From Gemmatimonadota bacterium (GTDB lineage: Bacteria; Gemmatimonadota; Gemmatimonadetes; Gemmatimonadales; Gemmatimonadaceae): DNA of 64,000 nt. The stretch lies in contig PLCA01000002.1 of the NCBI GenBank assembly GCA_003134685.1, forward strand, positions 273,966 through 337,965, written 5' to 3'. Positions within the stretch are counted from its first letter, which is position 1, and each line of letters opens with the position of its first letter. Below, in pieces: positions 1 to 8,272 of the stretch. Under the pieces are notes generated by a model. The model did no database searches. It saw nothing but the letters and a program-made list of their open reading frames with translations, and was not told where the DNA came from. Position numbers and translations under genes: made by a program.

Positions 1-125
1 TCGTTCACTACAGCGCGATCTCCGGCTCGGGCTTCAAGTCCCTTGCTGAGGGTGATGCTGTAGAGTTCGACATCGTCGAGGGTCAGAAGGGTCCAGCTGC
101 CGAGAACGTGACGAAGGCTTCTTAA
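1..125 (+). CDS. cold-shock protein, CspA family (3' end only)
   Basis: Only the last 40 codons are in the window, read from base 3 to the TAA at 123-125. The visible peptide begins [20 protein letters not shown] and ends NVTKAS. It matches the second half of the CspA single OB-fold and closely resembles the complete cold-shock protein at 25533-25742, with the same [10 protein letters not shown] and QKGP segments. Such proteins bind single-stranded RNA and DNA in the cytoplasm and act as RNA chaperones. An intrinsic terminator follows about 30 bases after the stop. The truncation is due to the window edge. Confidence 0.93.
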   Translation, partial: VHYSAISGSGFKSLAEGDAVEFDIVEGQKGPAAENVTKAS

Positions 126-154
126 GCCACGTCCGCTTCACTGGCACAATCTGG

Positions 155-187
155 CGGGGCGTCTCAATCGAGGCGCCCCGTTTTGTT
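155..187 (+). terminator. intrinsic terminator of the cold-shock gene
   Basis: A 10-base stem with one mismatch (CGGGGCGTCT pairing with AGGCGCCCCG, loop CAATCG) is followed by TTTTGTTTT. It lies 30 bases after the cold-shock stop codon. The stop codon of the convergent gene at 164-556 falls inside the hairpin. Confidence 0.8.
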
Positions 188-556
188 TTCCGGGGGACGA
201 CCGCGTCGTGGAACCGGTGCCATCTCCACAGCGTTCTCGAGTCGTTCGAGCAGGCCGGCTATGAGTTCCTCGAGATTCAACTCGAGGCTCACGCCCTGGG
301 GAGACGCGTAGCGCCCGCCGCTGGCGATGAGCTGTCCAGCTATTTCGATCGCTCCCGCCAGCGAGATTCTGAATTCATTGATGAGCACGATTGCGACCGC
401 GAGAATCAGCAACCCATCGATTGTGATGCGACGAGCTACGCCTTGCCTTTCCTGTTGAACGCCCCGGACCATGATGTGGGAAAGTGTATTGTCGAGCCAC
501 TTTACTGGCATTTCCAACGTAAGTGCAGCAGTAGCAATGGTATAGGCGCGAGCCAT
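164..556 (-). CDS. hypothetical protein, 130 aa
   Basis: I do not recognise a named family. The protein is 130 residues long. The N-terminal 75 residues (MARAYTIATAALTLEMPVKW..., then VQQERQGVARRITIDGLL) look like a compact helical domain with a turn before QGVARRIT, which could be a helix-turn-helix of the kind seen in small regulators or antitoxin-like proteins. The middle is hydrophobic (LLILAVAIVLINEF) and the tail is charged and proline-rich. The ATG at 556 has AGGAT about nine bases upstream, and the AT-rich region beyond it (557-595) could hold its promoter. The gene is convergent with the cold-shock gene and its stop overlaps that gene's terminator. Coding status is likely; function is unknown. 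Confidence 0.65.
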   Translation of the reverse strand: MARAYTIATAALTLEMPVKWLDNTLSHIMVRGVQQERQGVARRITIDGLLILAVAIVLINEFRISLAGAIEIAGQLIASGGRYASPQGVSLELNLEELIAGLLERLENAVEMAPVPRRGRPPENKTGRLD

Positions 557-681
557 TAATTATCCTATTAGAAAAGGATCATTAATGCAAGCGCCCGGAC
601 CGCTTACTAGCACTGGCTTGATCATTATATTGCCGCTCCAGTAGGTGACCTTGGCGGCTCCAACACCTTCCAGATAACAGC

Positions 682-1230
682 ATGAAGCGGCTTCTTCGGG
701 CAACACCGATATTTCTTTCCCTCATCCTCTCCGTCTCATCGGCCGCTTTTGGGCAAAAGACGTATGCAGTTGTTTTGGGGGGCGGAGCCGCTATCCCAGT
801 GGCCAAGCTCAACGATCTCCAAAAGACCGGTTACAGCGCCATCGCTGCGCTCGCAATTGGGGTGGCTGACTTGCCGCTCGGTGTGCGCTTCGATGCTGTC
901 TACAACAACCTGCGCGCTAAGACCCAGAGCGGTGCTACAGCCAGTTCGGACTTCCGCGTGATGGGCGCGCTCGCGAATCTGATTTTCGCGTTTCCGGGAA
1001 CGAGTGCGAAGCCCTACGTGATTGTCGGCGGGGGCCTCTATAACTCAAAAGCCGATGTGCCGGGTGCAAGATCGCAAAACAATGTCGGCGTCAACGCCGG
1101 CTTGGGAGCTACCTTCGGCATTGGCCCGTTCGCAATATTTCTCGAATCCAGGTATCACAGCATCTCGCGAGGTGTCAAAAAGGGTGGCGTGTTTCAATTT
1201 GTTCCGATCACTTTTGGTGTGATGTTCTAG
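682..1230 (+). CDS. outer-membrane beta-barrel-like exported protein
   Basis: The protein has 182 residues. A signal peptide spans residues 1-25 (MKRLLRATPIFLSLILSVSSAAFGQ), with a likely cut after AFG. The mature part consists of alternating hydrophobic and polar strands rich in Gly and aromatic residues (VVLGGGAAIPV, PYVIVGGGLYN, NAGLGATFGIGPFAIFLESRYHSI) and ends in an aromatic residue (FGVMF). This is the usual form of small eight-stranded outer-membrane barrels of the OmpW/OmpA-like porin superfamily. No enzymatic motif is visible. The gene stands alone, and a terminator follows within 30 bases. Function beyond an outer-membrane location is not predictable. Confidence 0.8.
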   Translation: MKRLLRATPIFLSLILSVSSAAFGQKTYAVVLGGGAAIPVAKLNDLQKTGYSAIAALAIGVADLPLGVRFDAVYNNLRAKTQSGATASSDFRVMGALANLIFAFPGTSAKPYVIVGGGLYNSKADVPGARSQNNVGVNAGLGATFGIGPFAIFLESRYHSISRGVKKGGVFQFVPITFGVMF

Positions 1231-1256
1231 CAGCTGGTCGATCGTAAGTAAGAAAA

Positions 1257-1284
1257 GGGGGCGCATTGATGCGCTCCCTTTTTT
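1257..1284. terminator. bidirectional intrinsic terminator
   Basis: A nine-pair stem (GGGGGCGCA / TGCGCTCCC, loop TTGA, one G-T pair) is followed by six T on the + strand and preceded by AAAA. It can therefore end both the barrel gene (stop 1230) and the leftward arginine genes ending at argH (stop 1353). Confidence 0.75.
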
Positions 1285-1352
1285 GCTTACGTGTTTCTTT
1301 TTGGCCGGGGCCGTTCCTGATGCGTGTACTAGCGGAACGACATTGAACTGGG

Positions 1353-2783
1353 CTACACGGCGCGAAGAACCAGCTCATTTCCGCGTGCCGCGTCCGTTAC
1401 TGGTCGGAGCGCCTCAGCCGCGGAACGAAGCTGCGCGCTGACGGCGGTCGGCCCCGTACCGCCCGGAACGTCGCGACGGGCCACCGAACGCCCCGGCTCG
1501 AGCCAGTCGAGAACGTCGTCGCCGAATAGTGAATGCGCCGCCTTGAACGAGGCAATGGGCAGAGCATCGAGCTCGCAATCCTCCCGCTCACTCTCGCGGA
1601 TCAGTGACCCGATTGCAGAGTGGGCTTCGCGAAAGGTGGCCCCCTTCTCTACCAGATAGTCGGCGAGGTCAGTCGCCATCATACTGCTCGAGAGCGCGGC
1701 GCGCATTCGCCTGGCGTTGAACCGAATTTCCTGGAGCGCCCCGGCCACGGCCGGCAGCACGAGCAGAATCGTGTCCACCGCGTCGAACAACACCCGCTTG
1801 TCGTCCTGCAGATCCTTGTTATAGCCGCTGGGCAACCCCTTGAGAGTGGCCAGAAGCGTCGTCAGATCACCAATGGCCCGCGCACCCGATCCACGCGCAA
1901 GCTCCAACGCGTCGGGATTGCGCTTCTGCGGCATCATGCTCGAGCCCGTCGTGAACGCGTCACCGAACTGAACGAATCCGAACTCGCTCGAGCCGTAAAT
2001 GATTAGATCTTCGGCGAGTCGCGAGAGATGCGTGGCTGTCATCGCCACCGCGAACAACAACTCGGCCACGAAATCTCTGTCCCCAACGGCGTCGATGCTG
2101 TTCTGCGAGACGGAGCTGAAACCGAGGCTGCCCTGGAGGAGCACTCGCGAGATCGGGAACGCACACCCTGCGATCGCACCAGAACCGAGCGGCAGCACCG
2201 CCGCGCCACGTGACGCCGAAGCAATCCGCGCCCGATCCCGCTCGAGTGGCCAGAAGTGCGACAACATCCAGTGTGCTGCGGATACGGGTTGGGCGCGCTG
2301 CAGATGCGTGTATGCCGGCATCAGCACGTCGCCCAGCTTTGCGGCATGATCGAGCATTACCTGCTGCAGAGCGCGCACGGTGATATCGAGTTTTGTGCAT
2401 GCATCCATTGACCAGAGGCGCGTCGCCGTAGCTACCTGATCATTCCGGCTGCGGCCCGTGTGGAGCTTCGATGCGACGTCGCCTACTTCGTCGTGAAGCA
2501 TCCGGTCGATCAGCGTGTGCACATCCTCATCGGATGAAAGCGGCTGGGCACCGGCCGCGAGCTTCTGGCCGACTATGGTGAGCCCGCGCTCAATTTTTTT
2601 GCTTTCCTCGAGCGACAGGACTCCCGCTCCCCAGAGAGCCACCGCCCAGGCTTGAGATAGATTGATATCGAACGGCCAAAGGCGATAATCGATGCCGATG
2701 GAGCGGTTGAGCGCCTCCAGGGCAGCCGCTGTGGGAGTCGAGAAACGTCCTCCCCAGAGCTTATGCGATGCGTGGTCCGACAT
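1353..2783 (-). CDS. argH: argininosuccinate lyase
   Basis: This cytoplasmic enzyme cleaves argininosuccinate to arginine and fumarate, the last step of arginine synthesis. The protein has 476 residues, the normal family length. It carries the fumarase/aspartase-superfamily signature GSSMMPQKRNPD and the N-terminal LWGGRFS. The HTGRSRNDQVAT segment binds substrate, and ALSSSMMATDLADYLV lies near the C-terminal region. I chose the ATG at 2783 because AAGGAG (2790-2795 on the complement) is correctly spaced in front of it. An in-frame TTG at 2804 would add seven residues and overlap argG. The gene lies 17 bases after argG and is surely co-transcribed with it. Confidence 0.97.
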   Translation of the reverse strand: MSDHASHKLWGGRFSTPTAAALEALNRSIGIDYRLWPFDINLSQAWAVALWGAGVLSLEESKKIERGLTIVGQKLAAGAQPLSSDEDVHTLIDRMLHDEVGDVASKLHTGRSRNDQVATATRLWSMDACTKLDITVRALQQVMLDHAAKLGDVLMPAYTHLQRAQPVSAAHWMLSHFWPLERDRARIASASRGAAVLPLGSGAIAGCAFPISRVLLQGSLGFSSVSQNSIDAVGDRDFVAELLFAVAMTATHLSRLAEDLIIYGSSEFGFVQFGDAFTTGSSMMPQKRNPDALELARGSGARAIGDLTTLLATLKGLPSGYNKDLQDDKRVLFDAVDTILLVLPAVAGALQEIRFNARRMRAALSSSMMATDLADYLVEKGATFREAHSAIGSLIRESEREDCELDALPIASFKAAHSLFGDDVLDWLEPGRSVARRDVPGGTGPTAVSAQLRSAAEALRPVTDAARGNELVLRAV

Positions 2784-2800
2784 GGTGATCTCCTTGCCGG

Positions 2801-4063
2801 TCAAGCCATCGCCAGAGCCGCGGGTTTCTCGGTCTTTACCTCGCCCTTGCGCTGTGCAGCTGCCGCCAGCTCCTGATCGCGGATGGCGCGAACACGCGCT
2901 GAAAGTCCGTAGAGGCGGATGAAGCCGGCAGCGTCGCTCTGCTCGTAAACGTCGTCTTCGCCGAACGTGACGAAACGCTCGTCGTAAAGCGCGTACTCGC
3001 TCTCCCGACCGACCACCGATGCGGATCCCTTGAAGAGTTTGAGTGTCACGGACCCGGTGACGCGCTCCTGTGTTACGTTCACGAAGGCGTCATATGCCTC
3101 GCGCTCGGTGGTCCACCAGCGGCCTTCGTACACGAGATCGGCGTAGCGCGGGGCGATGTTATCCTTGGCGGCAAGCGTGCGGCGATCGAGTACCAACTGC
3201 TCCAACTCGCTGTGTGCGGAGTAGAGCAGGGTACCGCCCGGGGTTTCGTAGACGCCACGCGACTTCATCCCGACGAGGCGATCCTCGACGAGATCGATTC
3301 GTCCGACGCCGTGCCGTCCGCCAATCGTATTGAGGGCAACGACGAGGTCCACCGCGTCGAGCTCGGCACCATTTACCGACACAGGAGTTCCATTGAGGAA
3401 CCCTATTGTGACTTCCTCTGGCTCGTCGGGAGCCTTCTCAGGAGCGGTCGTCAGCATGAAGAGGTCAGCTGGAGGCGCGGCAGCTGGCTGCTCGAGGACG
3501 CCACCTTCGTGGGAGATGTGCCAGATATTCCGATCGCGGGAATAGATCTTATCCCGGGTCGCCGCAACGGGAATCTTGTGGGACTCGGCGTAAGCAATCG
3601 CATCTTCGCGGCTCCGAATGTCCCATTCGCGCCAAGGGGCGATGATCGGGAGGTCAGGCGCAAAGGCGGCGTACGTCAACTCGAAACGAACCTGGTCGTT
3701 TCCTTTGCCGGTGCAGCCGTGCGCAAGCGCGTCGGCCCCGACTTGGCGTGCTATCTCGACTTGCCGGCGCGCGATGAGGGGGCGCCCCATCGATGTGCCG
3801 AGGAGGTACTTCCGACCATAGATCGCGCCAGCGCGGAGGGTGGGCCACACGAACTTCTCCACGAATTCCTGGCGCAGATCTTCGATGTAGCACTCGTCGG
3901 CACCCGATGCGATCGCTTTCGCGCGTACGCCCTCCAATTCGTTTCCCTGGCCAATGTCCGCGGCGATACAGATGACGCGAGCGCCGTAGCGTTCCTTGAG
4001 CCATGGGACGATGATGGATGTGTCGAGCCCACCGGAGTAGGCAAGGGCAATCGTACGGATCAC
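2801..4063 (-). CDS. argG: argininosuccinate synthase
   Basis: The enzyme condenses citrulline and aspartate with ATP to argininosuccinate, the step before ArgH. The protein has 420 residues. The N-terminal PP-loop ATP-binding motif is AYSGGLDTS, followed by [16 protein letters not shown] and the substrate-binding segment [15 protein letters not shown]. Two GTG codons are possible. The one at 4069 overlaps the only Shine-Dalgarno-like GAGG (4069-4072), whereas the GTG at 4063 sits five bases behind that GAGG, so I prefer 4063. An ARG-box-like operator lies immediately upstream (4071-4105), between this gene and argR, which suggests direct control by ArgR. Confidence 0.96.
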   Translation of the reverse strand: MIRTIALAYSGGLDTSIIVPWLKERYGARVICIAADIGQGNELEGVRAKAIASGADECYIEDLRQEFVEKFVWPTLRAGAIYGRKYLLGTSMGRPLIARRQVEIARQVGADALAHGCTGKGNDQVRFELTYAAFAPDLPIIAPWREWDIRSREDAIAYAESHKIPVAATRDKIYSRDRNIWHISHEGGVLEQPAAAPPADLFMLTTAPEKAPDEPEEVTIGFLNGTPVSVNGAELDAVDLVVALNTIGGRHGVGRIDLVEDRLVGMKSRGVYETPGGTLLYSAHSELEQLVLDRRTLAAKDNIAPRYADLVYEGRWWTTEREAYDAFVNVTQERVTGSVTLKLFKGSASVVGRESEYALYDERFVTFGEDDVYEQSDAAGFIRLYGLSARVRAIRDQELAAAAQRKGEVKTEKPAALAMA

Positions 4064-4070
4064 AGGCACC

Positions 4071-4105
4071 TCAATAAGTATTCAGTATGACTGAATATTT
4101 AATCG
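4071..4105. promoter_or_regulatory. tandem ARG-box-like operator of argG
   Basis: The core is a perfect dyad TATTCAG-N5-CTGAATA (4079-4097). Read as ARG boxes, it gives TCAAT-N4-ATTCA (4071-4084), seven bases, then TGAAT-N4-AATCG (4092-4105). Two boxes of the form TGAAT-N4-ATTCA separated so that the inner halves are seven bases apart is the known arrangement of ArgR hexamer sites in Escherichia coli. The outer halves here are degenerate. The site touches the argG ribosome-binding site. Confidence 0.7.
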
Positions 4106-4127
4106 GTCTGGACAGGCCCGTCAATGC

Positions 4128-4589
4128 TTATCCTGGTTCTCCGGCGAGGGCTTTGAGGCGCCGGAGGACGCGGTCCCGGGCGGCGACTGAGCGACAGATG
4201 ATAAGGATCGTGTCGTCACCGCCGACGGTGCCAAGGACATCGGACCAGCCCTCGCCATCGAGGGCGGCCGCGATGGGCTGAGCGCCTCCGGGGACCGTGC
4301 GCAAAACCAGCATCTCGCCAACGCCATCGATGCGGAGAAAAAGCTGCGGCAGCAGGGTATCGAGCGCTGCCCTGCTTTCCTCTATGCTGCCGTCGGTAAT
4401 TGCGTATCTGGCGCCTTCCGGAGTAGGAACCCGGGCGAGCCGCAATTCCCGGAGGTCGCGGGAGAGCGTCGCCTGCGTCACGTCCCACCCGCGCTGGAGC
4501 AGCATCTTCCGGAGATCTTCCTGGCTGCTCACCACTCGAGCGCCTACGATCTCGAGGATCGTGTCGTGTCGTTCGCGCTTGTTGGCCAC
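4128..4589 (-). CDS. argR: arginine repressor ArgR
   Basis: This is the hexameric arginine-sensing repressor of arginine synthesis. It has 153 residues, the typical length. An N-terminal winged helix-turn-helix spans roughly residues 5-65 (SSQEDLRKMLLQRGWDVTQA, then TLSRDLRELRLARV), with the conserved SRDL recognition segment. The C-terminal oligomerisation and arginine-binding domain contains LVLRTVPGGAQPIAAALD and GTVGGDDTILIICR, the latter matching the conserved GD(D)T arginine-contact region. The start is GTG at 4589. It sits between the two divergent halves of the arginine cluster, 60 bases before argG and 87 bases from argC, so it probably controls both, and its targets lie on either side of it. 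Confidence 0.96.
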   Translation of the reverse strand: MANKRERHDTILEIVGARVVSSQEDLRKMLLQRGWDVTQATLSRDLRELRLARVPTPEGARYAITDGSIEESRAALDTLLPQLFLRIDGVGEMLVLRTVPGGAQPIAAALDGEGWSDVLGTVGGDDTILIICRSVAARDRVLRRLKALAGEPG

Positions 4590-4641
4590 ACGGTGAGTTT
4601 AGCACCGCGGAAAGCATTGCGCGAGCGGACGGCCAGGATCA

Positions 4642-4691
4642 TTGACGAGCAGGGAGTGTAATGTTATGCATTCATTATGCATAAAGTTCCG
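4642..4691 (+). promoter_or_regulatory. argC promoter with ARG-box-like operator over the start codon
   Basis: A perfect dyad TTATGCAT-N5-ATGCATAA spans 4664-4684; its right arm contains the argC ATG (4677-4679). In ARG-box form it reads TGTAA-N4-ATGCA, seven bases, TGCAT-N4-TTCCG (4657-4691). It shares the pattern TAT-x-CA, N7, TG-x-ATA with the argG site. A possible promoter is TTGACG (4642-4647), 17 bases, TATGCA (4665-4670), which would start RNA at about 4677, the first base of the start codon. Confidence 0.65.
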
Positions 4692-5651
4692 GTGGGAGTC
4701 CTAGGTGCGAGCGGATACGCGGGTCGGGAGCTGTGCGGGCTGATCGCACGGCACCCCGGGCTCGAGCTCGCCTTCGCTTCTGCCAACGAACAGCGGGGGC
4801 AGCGCGCGCGCATTGGCGCGACGGAGGTGACTTATGTCGCGACAGAGGACGCGCCCCTGAACACCGCGGAGGTTGTCTTCACGGCGCTTCCGCACGGGGC
4901 ATCGGCCCGGTGGGTTGGAAACGCGCGCGCGACCGGAGCGCGGGTGGTAGATCTGTCATCCGACTTCAGACCGGGGGCCGGCGTGGGAATCAATCAAACT
5001 GAAGCGCCGTATGGTCTTACCGAACTGATGCGCGCAAAGATTCCAGGGGCTGAGATCGTGGCGAATCCAGGTTGCTACCCGACTGCCATCCTGATCGCGA
5101 TCGCGCCGCTACTCAAGGAAGGCTGGGTGGTGCCGGGGGCTACCATAAACGTGTCGGCTGCGAGTGGCGTTACCGGCGCCGGCTATTCCGCTCGTCCCGA
5201 TCTGCAGTTCGCTGAGGTCACGGAGGATTTCCGCGCTTACGCCGTGGGGAACGAGCACCGGCACATCGCCGAAATGCAGGCAGTTGCGAAAGAGCTCGGT
5301 GGCAGGGACAACGATATACTGTTCACACCCCACCTGCTTCCGGTCGCTCGCGGAATTCTGGCGACGATCACCGTCCCGGTGAACGAGTACGCGGAAGATC
5401 CATCCGCGCTCTGGCACGACTGCTATCGTGGGGAACCGTTCATCGAGATCGCGGACCAGCCGCCGTCGCTCCGCGATGTCGTGCGCCGAAACGTCGTGCG
5501 CGTGAGTATTGCCAAGGCAGCCAACGTGCGCCAACCAACGCTCATCATCATCTCGGCGATCGATAACCTGGTAAAAGGTGCTGCGGGTCAGGCGCTGCAA
5601 AACGCGAATGTTCTCCTGGGCCTGAGCGAGCAGGCGGGGTTGCCGGCATGA
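4677..5651 (+). CDS. argC: N-acetyl-gamma-glutamyl-phosphate reductase
   Basis: The enzyme reduces N-acetylglutamyl phosphate with NADPH to the semialdehyde, the third step of arginine synthesis. The protein has 324 residues. The Rossmann glycine motif is GVLGASGYAGREL near residue 10, and the active-site cysteine sits in VANPGCYPTA. Further family segments are GNEHRHIAEM and FTPHLLPVARGI. The ATG at 4677 lies inside an operator-like dyad and has no Shine-Dalgarno within 15 bases, and no other in-frame start is available upstream, so the message may be leaderless. The TGA overlaps the argB start by four bases (ATGA). Confidence 0.96.
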   Translation: MHKVPVGVLGASGYAGRELCGLIARHPGLELAFASANEQRGQRARIGATEVTYVATEDAPLNTAEVVFTALPHGASARWVGNARATGARVVDLSSDFRPGAGVGINQTEAPYGLTELMRAKIPGAEIVANPGCYPTAILIAIAPLLKEGWVVPGATINVSAASGVTGAGYSARPDLQFAEVTEDFRAYAVGNEHRHIAEMQAVAKELGGRDNDILFTPHLLPVARGILATITVPVNEYAEDPSALWHDCYRGEPFIEIADQPPSLRDVVRRNVVRVSIAKAANVRQPTLIIISAIDNLVKGAAGQALQNANVLLGLSEQAGLPA

Positions 5652-6418
5652 CGCGTGTCGTGAAAATCGGAGGACGCGCTCAGACCGATCCGCGTCTGAT
5701 TAACACACTTCGCGAGGCCTGGAATTCCCGTCCGGGGGAGCTTTGCGTGGTGCATGGCGGCGGTGACGAGGTGTCAGCAATGCAGAGAGCTCTGGGAAGG
5801 GAGCCAGCCTTCATCGGCGGACGGCGTGTCACATCAGAGGAAGATCTCGACCTTCTGCGGATGGTGCTGTCAGGCGTCGTCAACAAGCGACTCGTGAATG
5901 CGATGGTTACTGCGGGTCTGCCCGCGGTAGGCATATCGGGAGAAGATGGTGGTCTGATCGGCGCGGAGCTGATCGACGCGGCATCTCTCGGATTCGCGGG
6001 GCAACCGGTCGCTGTAAAGGCGGATCTGCTGCGCACTCTACTGAACGCGGGTTACTTGCCAGTGATCTCGCCGGTTGGGTACGACGCGGGCAGCCAGAAT
6101 GGTGGTTCGCTTAACATAAATGGCGACGATGCCGCCGCCGCGATTGCCGCCGCGCTCGAGGCCGACGAGCTGATCCTGATCGCCGATGTCGAAGGCGTTC
6201 GCGACGGCGAGGGCGAAGTCGTTTCGAATCTGAGCACCGAAACTGCCCGCGAACTGGCCGCGAACGGCATCGCAGTCGGCGGGATGGCGGCCAAGCTCGA
6301 GTCGGCCGAGGCCGCACTCAGCGCCGGAGTTGCCCGTGTGAGAATTTGCGATCTGGCCGGTCTCAGCGATCGTGAGCGCGGCACTTTCATCACTCAATCT
6401 CAGAGCGTTGTCCTATGA
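5648..6418 (+). CDS. argB: acetylglutamate kinase
   Basis: The enzyme phosphorylates N-acetylglutamate with ATP, the second step of arginine synthesis. It has 256 residues and belongs to the amino-acid kinase fold: VVKIGGRA (phosphate-binding lysine and glycines) at the N terminus, VVHGGGDEVSAM, GVVNKRLVNAM, and NINGDDAAAAIAAALEAD, where the conserved N-x-N/DD region binds nucleotide. The N terminus is shorter than in arginine-sensitive hexameric kinases, which carry an extra N-terminal helix, so allosteric inhibition by arginine is less likely (inference from length). It overlaps argC and argD by four bases each, indicating translational coupling in argCBD. Confidence 0.94.
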   Translation: MTRVVKIGGRAQTDPRLINTLREAWNSRPGELCVVHGGGDEVSAMQRALGREPAFIGGRRVTSEEDLDLLRMVLSGVVNKRLVNAMVTAGLPAVGISGEDGGLIGAELIDAASLGFAGQPVAVKADLLRTLLNAGYLPVISPVGYDAGSQNGGSLNINGDDAAAAIAAALEADELILIADVEGVRDGEGEVVSNLSTETARELAANGIAVGGMAAKLESAEAALSAGVARVRICDLAGLSDRERGTFITQSQSVVL

Positions 6419-7629
6419 CCACCGCCACTCTCCCACTTGAAGAGGAAGTCGTGACCATTCCTTCGTCGGAAGCATCCGCCCTCCTTCCGACCTACAAGCG
6501 CGCGCCGATGCAGCTCGTGAAGGGAGAAGGCGTGGAGCTCATCGACTCCGAGGGCAAGCGATATCTCGATTTTGCCAGCGGGATAGCAGTGAACGCGCTC
6601 GGCTACGGAGATGCCGGGATTGCGCAGGTGATCAGCGAGGCGCTGAGCACTGGCTTGATCCACACATCGAACCTCTACCAGACCGCGGCAGGCGAGCAGC
6701 TGGCCGCCAGGCTGATTGAGCGCTCATTCGCGTCGCAGGTGTTTTTCTGCAACTCGGGGGCGGAGGCGAACGAGGGCGCGTTCAAGTTTGCGAGGCGGTG
6801 GGCCCGGAAGACCGGCACCGATGCAAAGGTCGAGATCATCGCGTTGCGTGGAAGCTTTCACGGCAGGCTCTTCGCGTCTCTTGCCGCGACCGACCGTCCC
6901 TCATATCGTGCGCCGTTCCGCCCGCTAGCCGGCGGAGTCTCCATCTGCGAGCGCGACCTCCGTGATCTCGATACCGCGCTCGATGGAGAAACCGTCGCCG
7001 CGGTAATCGTCGAGCCGATCCAGGGTGAGGGCGGAGTGCGCGTACTCGATGCCGATTTTCTTCGCCGCCTGAGGGCAATGACAGCGGAACGCGAGATAGC
7101 TCTCATTTTCGACGAGATTCAATGCGGACTGGGGCGCACCGGATACTTTTTCGCGTACGAAAACGTCGGAGTCGTTCCTGATATGCTGACGATTGCCAAG
7201 CCTCTGGCAGGCGGGTTGCCGATGGGCGCCGTCCTCGTGTCAGGGGAAATCGGAGCGACAATCCAGCCGGGAGATCACGGAACCACCTTTGGTGGCGGAC
7301 CTCTCGTAGCCGCGGTTGCCGGGTACGTCGTCGACCGCCTCTCGGATCCATCTCTGCTGAAAGCCGTTCGTGACAACGGCGCATGGCTCGGGGGGCAGCT
7401 CGATACGGTCGCTCGGCGCTCCGGAAAGGTGCGGGCAATCCGTGGAACCGGCTACATCTGGGGTCTCGATGTGGTCGAATCGGCGAACGAGATCGTGAAG
7501 CGGGGGTGGGACGAGGGTCTGCTCGCCCTTACAGCCGGCGAGCACACACTCCGCATCCTCCCCCCGCTCGTGATGGATAGGGACGATCTGATGCGCGGCG
7601 TGCAGATCCTCGAGAGAATCATCGGCTAA
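6415..7629 (+). CDS. argD: acetylornithine aminotransferase
   Basis: This class III pyridoxal-phosphate aminotransferase converts N-acetylglutamate semialdehyde to N-acetylornithine using glutamate. It has 404 residues. Visible family parts are YLDFASGIAVNALGY, the cofactor-binding FFCNSGAEANEGAFKFAR, IIALRGSFHGR, IFDEIQCGLGRTGYFFAYE, and the cofactor lysine in TIAKPLAGGLPMGAVL. Its start overlaps the argB stop (ATGA). The protein may also act on succinyl-diaminopimelate, as some ArgD enzymes do. No argJ, argF or carbamoyl-phosphate synthase gene follows, so the remaining steps are encoded elsewhere. Confidence 0.95.
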   Translation: MTTATLPLEEEVVTIPSSEASALLPTYKRAPMQLVKGEGVELIDSEGKRYLDFASGIAVNALGYGDAGIAQVISEALSTGLIHTSNLYQTAAGEQLAARLIERSFASQVFFCNSGAEANEGAFKFARRWARKTGTDAKVEIIALRGSFHGRLFASLAATDRPSYRAPFRPLAGGVSICERDLRDLDTALDGETVAAVIVEPIQGEGGVRVLDADFLRRLRAMTAEREIALIFDEIQCGLGRTGYFFAYENVGVVPDMLTIAKPLAGGLPMGAVLVSGEIGATIQPGDHGTTFGGGPLVAAVAGYVVDRLSDPSLLKAVRDNGAWLGGQLDTVARRSGKVRAIRGTGYIWGLDVVESANEIVKRGWDEGLLALTAGEHTLRILPPLVMDRDDLMRGVQILERIIG

Positions 7630-7700
7630 TAGCGGAAAACGGGAGTCGCCAATAGCGGCGTGTCCGGTTAAGATTGCCGGGACATTTTCCGCAGAGATGC

Positions 7701-8189
7701 ATGGCATCTACGAAATTCTCGTCCGGCCGGCTCGTCGCCTTGCTCGTCGCACTAGGGTGCGCACCCACGCCGGCCAATAACGCTCCGTTACCATCGGTGT
7801 CGAGCACGTCCGACACAGTAGGAGCGCGGCGCGTATTCGAAGAAAACATAGACGCGATACACAAACGTGACCGCGCGCGGTATCTCGCTACTTATCTTCA
7901 CACGAGCGGGCTGGGACGCAACGGACCAGCGGGGTTGGAGCTGGGGTACGAAGGCTGGAGTGCGCGCCGCGATTCGACCTGGCCCGACACTCTCGTCGCC
8001 CGGAATCTGCGCGTGCTGCCAATTGCCGCGGGGGTCGTATATGGTACTTACTGCTACACCGTGACGCAGAAGGACACGACCTCGAGTGGCGTCTCCGAGC
8101 GGATCTTCGTGAAGACGCCCGAGGGCTGGAAAATAGCTGTCACGACGGCGTTCGGACTTCCGGCGGGCGCGCCCGCACAGTGCAAGTAA
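7701..8189 (+). CDS. lipoprotein with NTF2-like (DUF4440-type) fold
   Basis: The predicted protein has 162 residues from the ATG at 7701. Residues 1-20 form a lipoprotein signal ending in the lipobox LVALGC, and the next residues are Ala/Pro-rich. The mature part starts with a long helix (TVGARRVFEENIDAIHKRDRARYLATYL) and continues in strands (VVYGTYCYTVTQKDTTSSGVSERIFVKTPEGWKIAVTTAF). This fits the SnoaL/NTF2-like cone fold of small exported proteins of unknown role. An upstream in-frame start at 7674 would put a charged segment before the signal, so I reject it. Placement after argD by 71 bases is probably incidental. Confidence 0.72.
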   Translation: MASTKFSSGRLVALLVALGCAPTPANNAPLPSVSSTSDTVGARRVFEENIDAIHKRDRARYLATYLHTSGLGRNGPAGLELGYEGWSARRDSTWPDTLVARNLRVLPIAAGVVYGTYCYTVTQKDTTSSGVSERIFVKTPEGWKIAVTTAFGLPAGAPAQCK

Positions 8190-8272
8190 GAAAGACAGAG
8201 TATCCCCAGCAAAAACGCTGACCCTCAAGTAAGACCGACACTCCTGCCGTAAGAAAACACAGACTACTCAAG

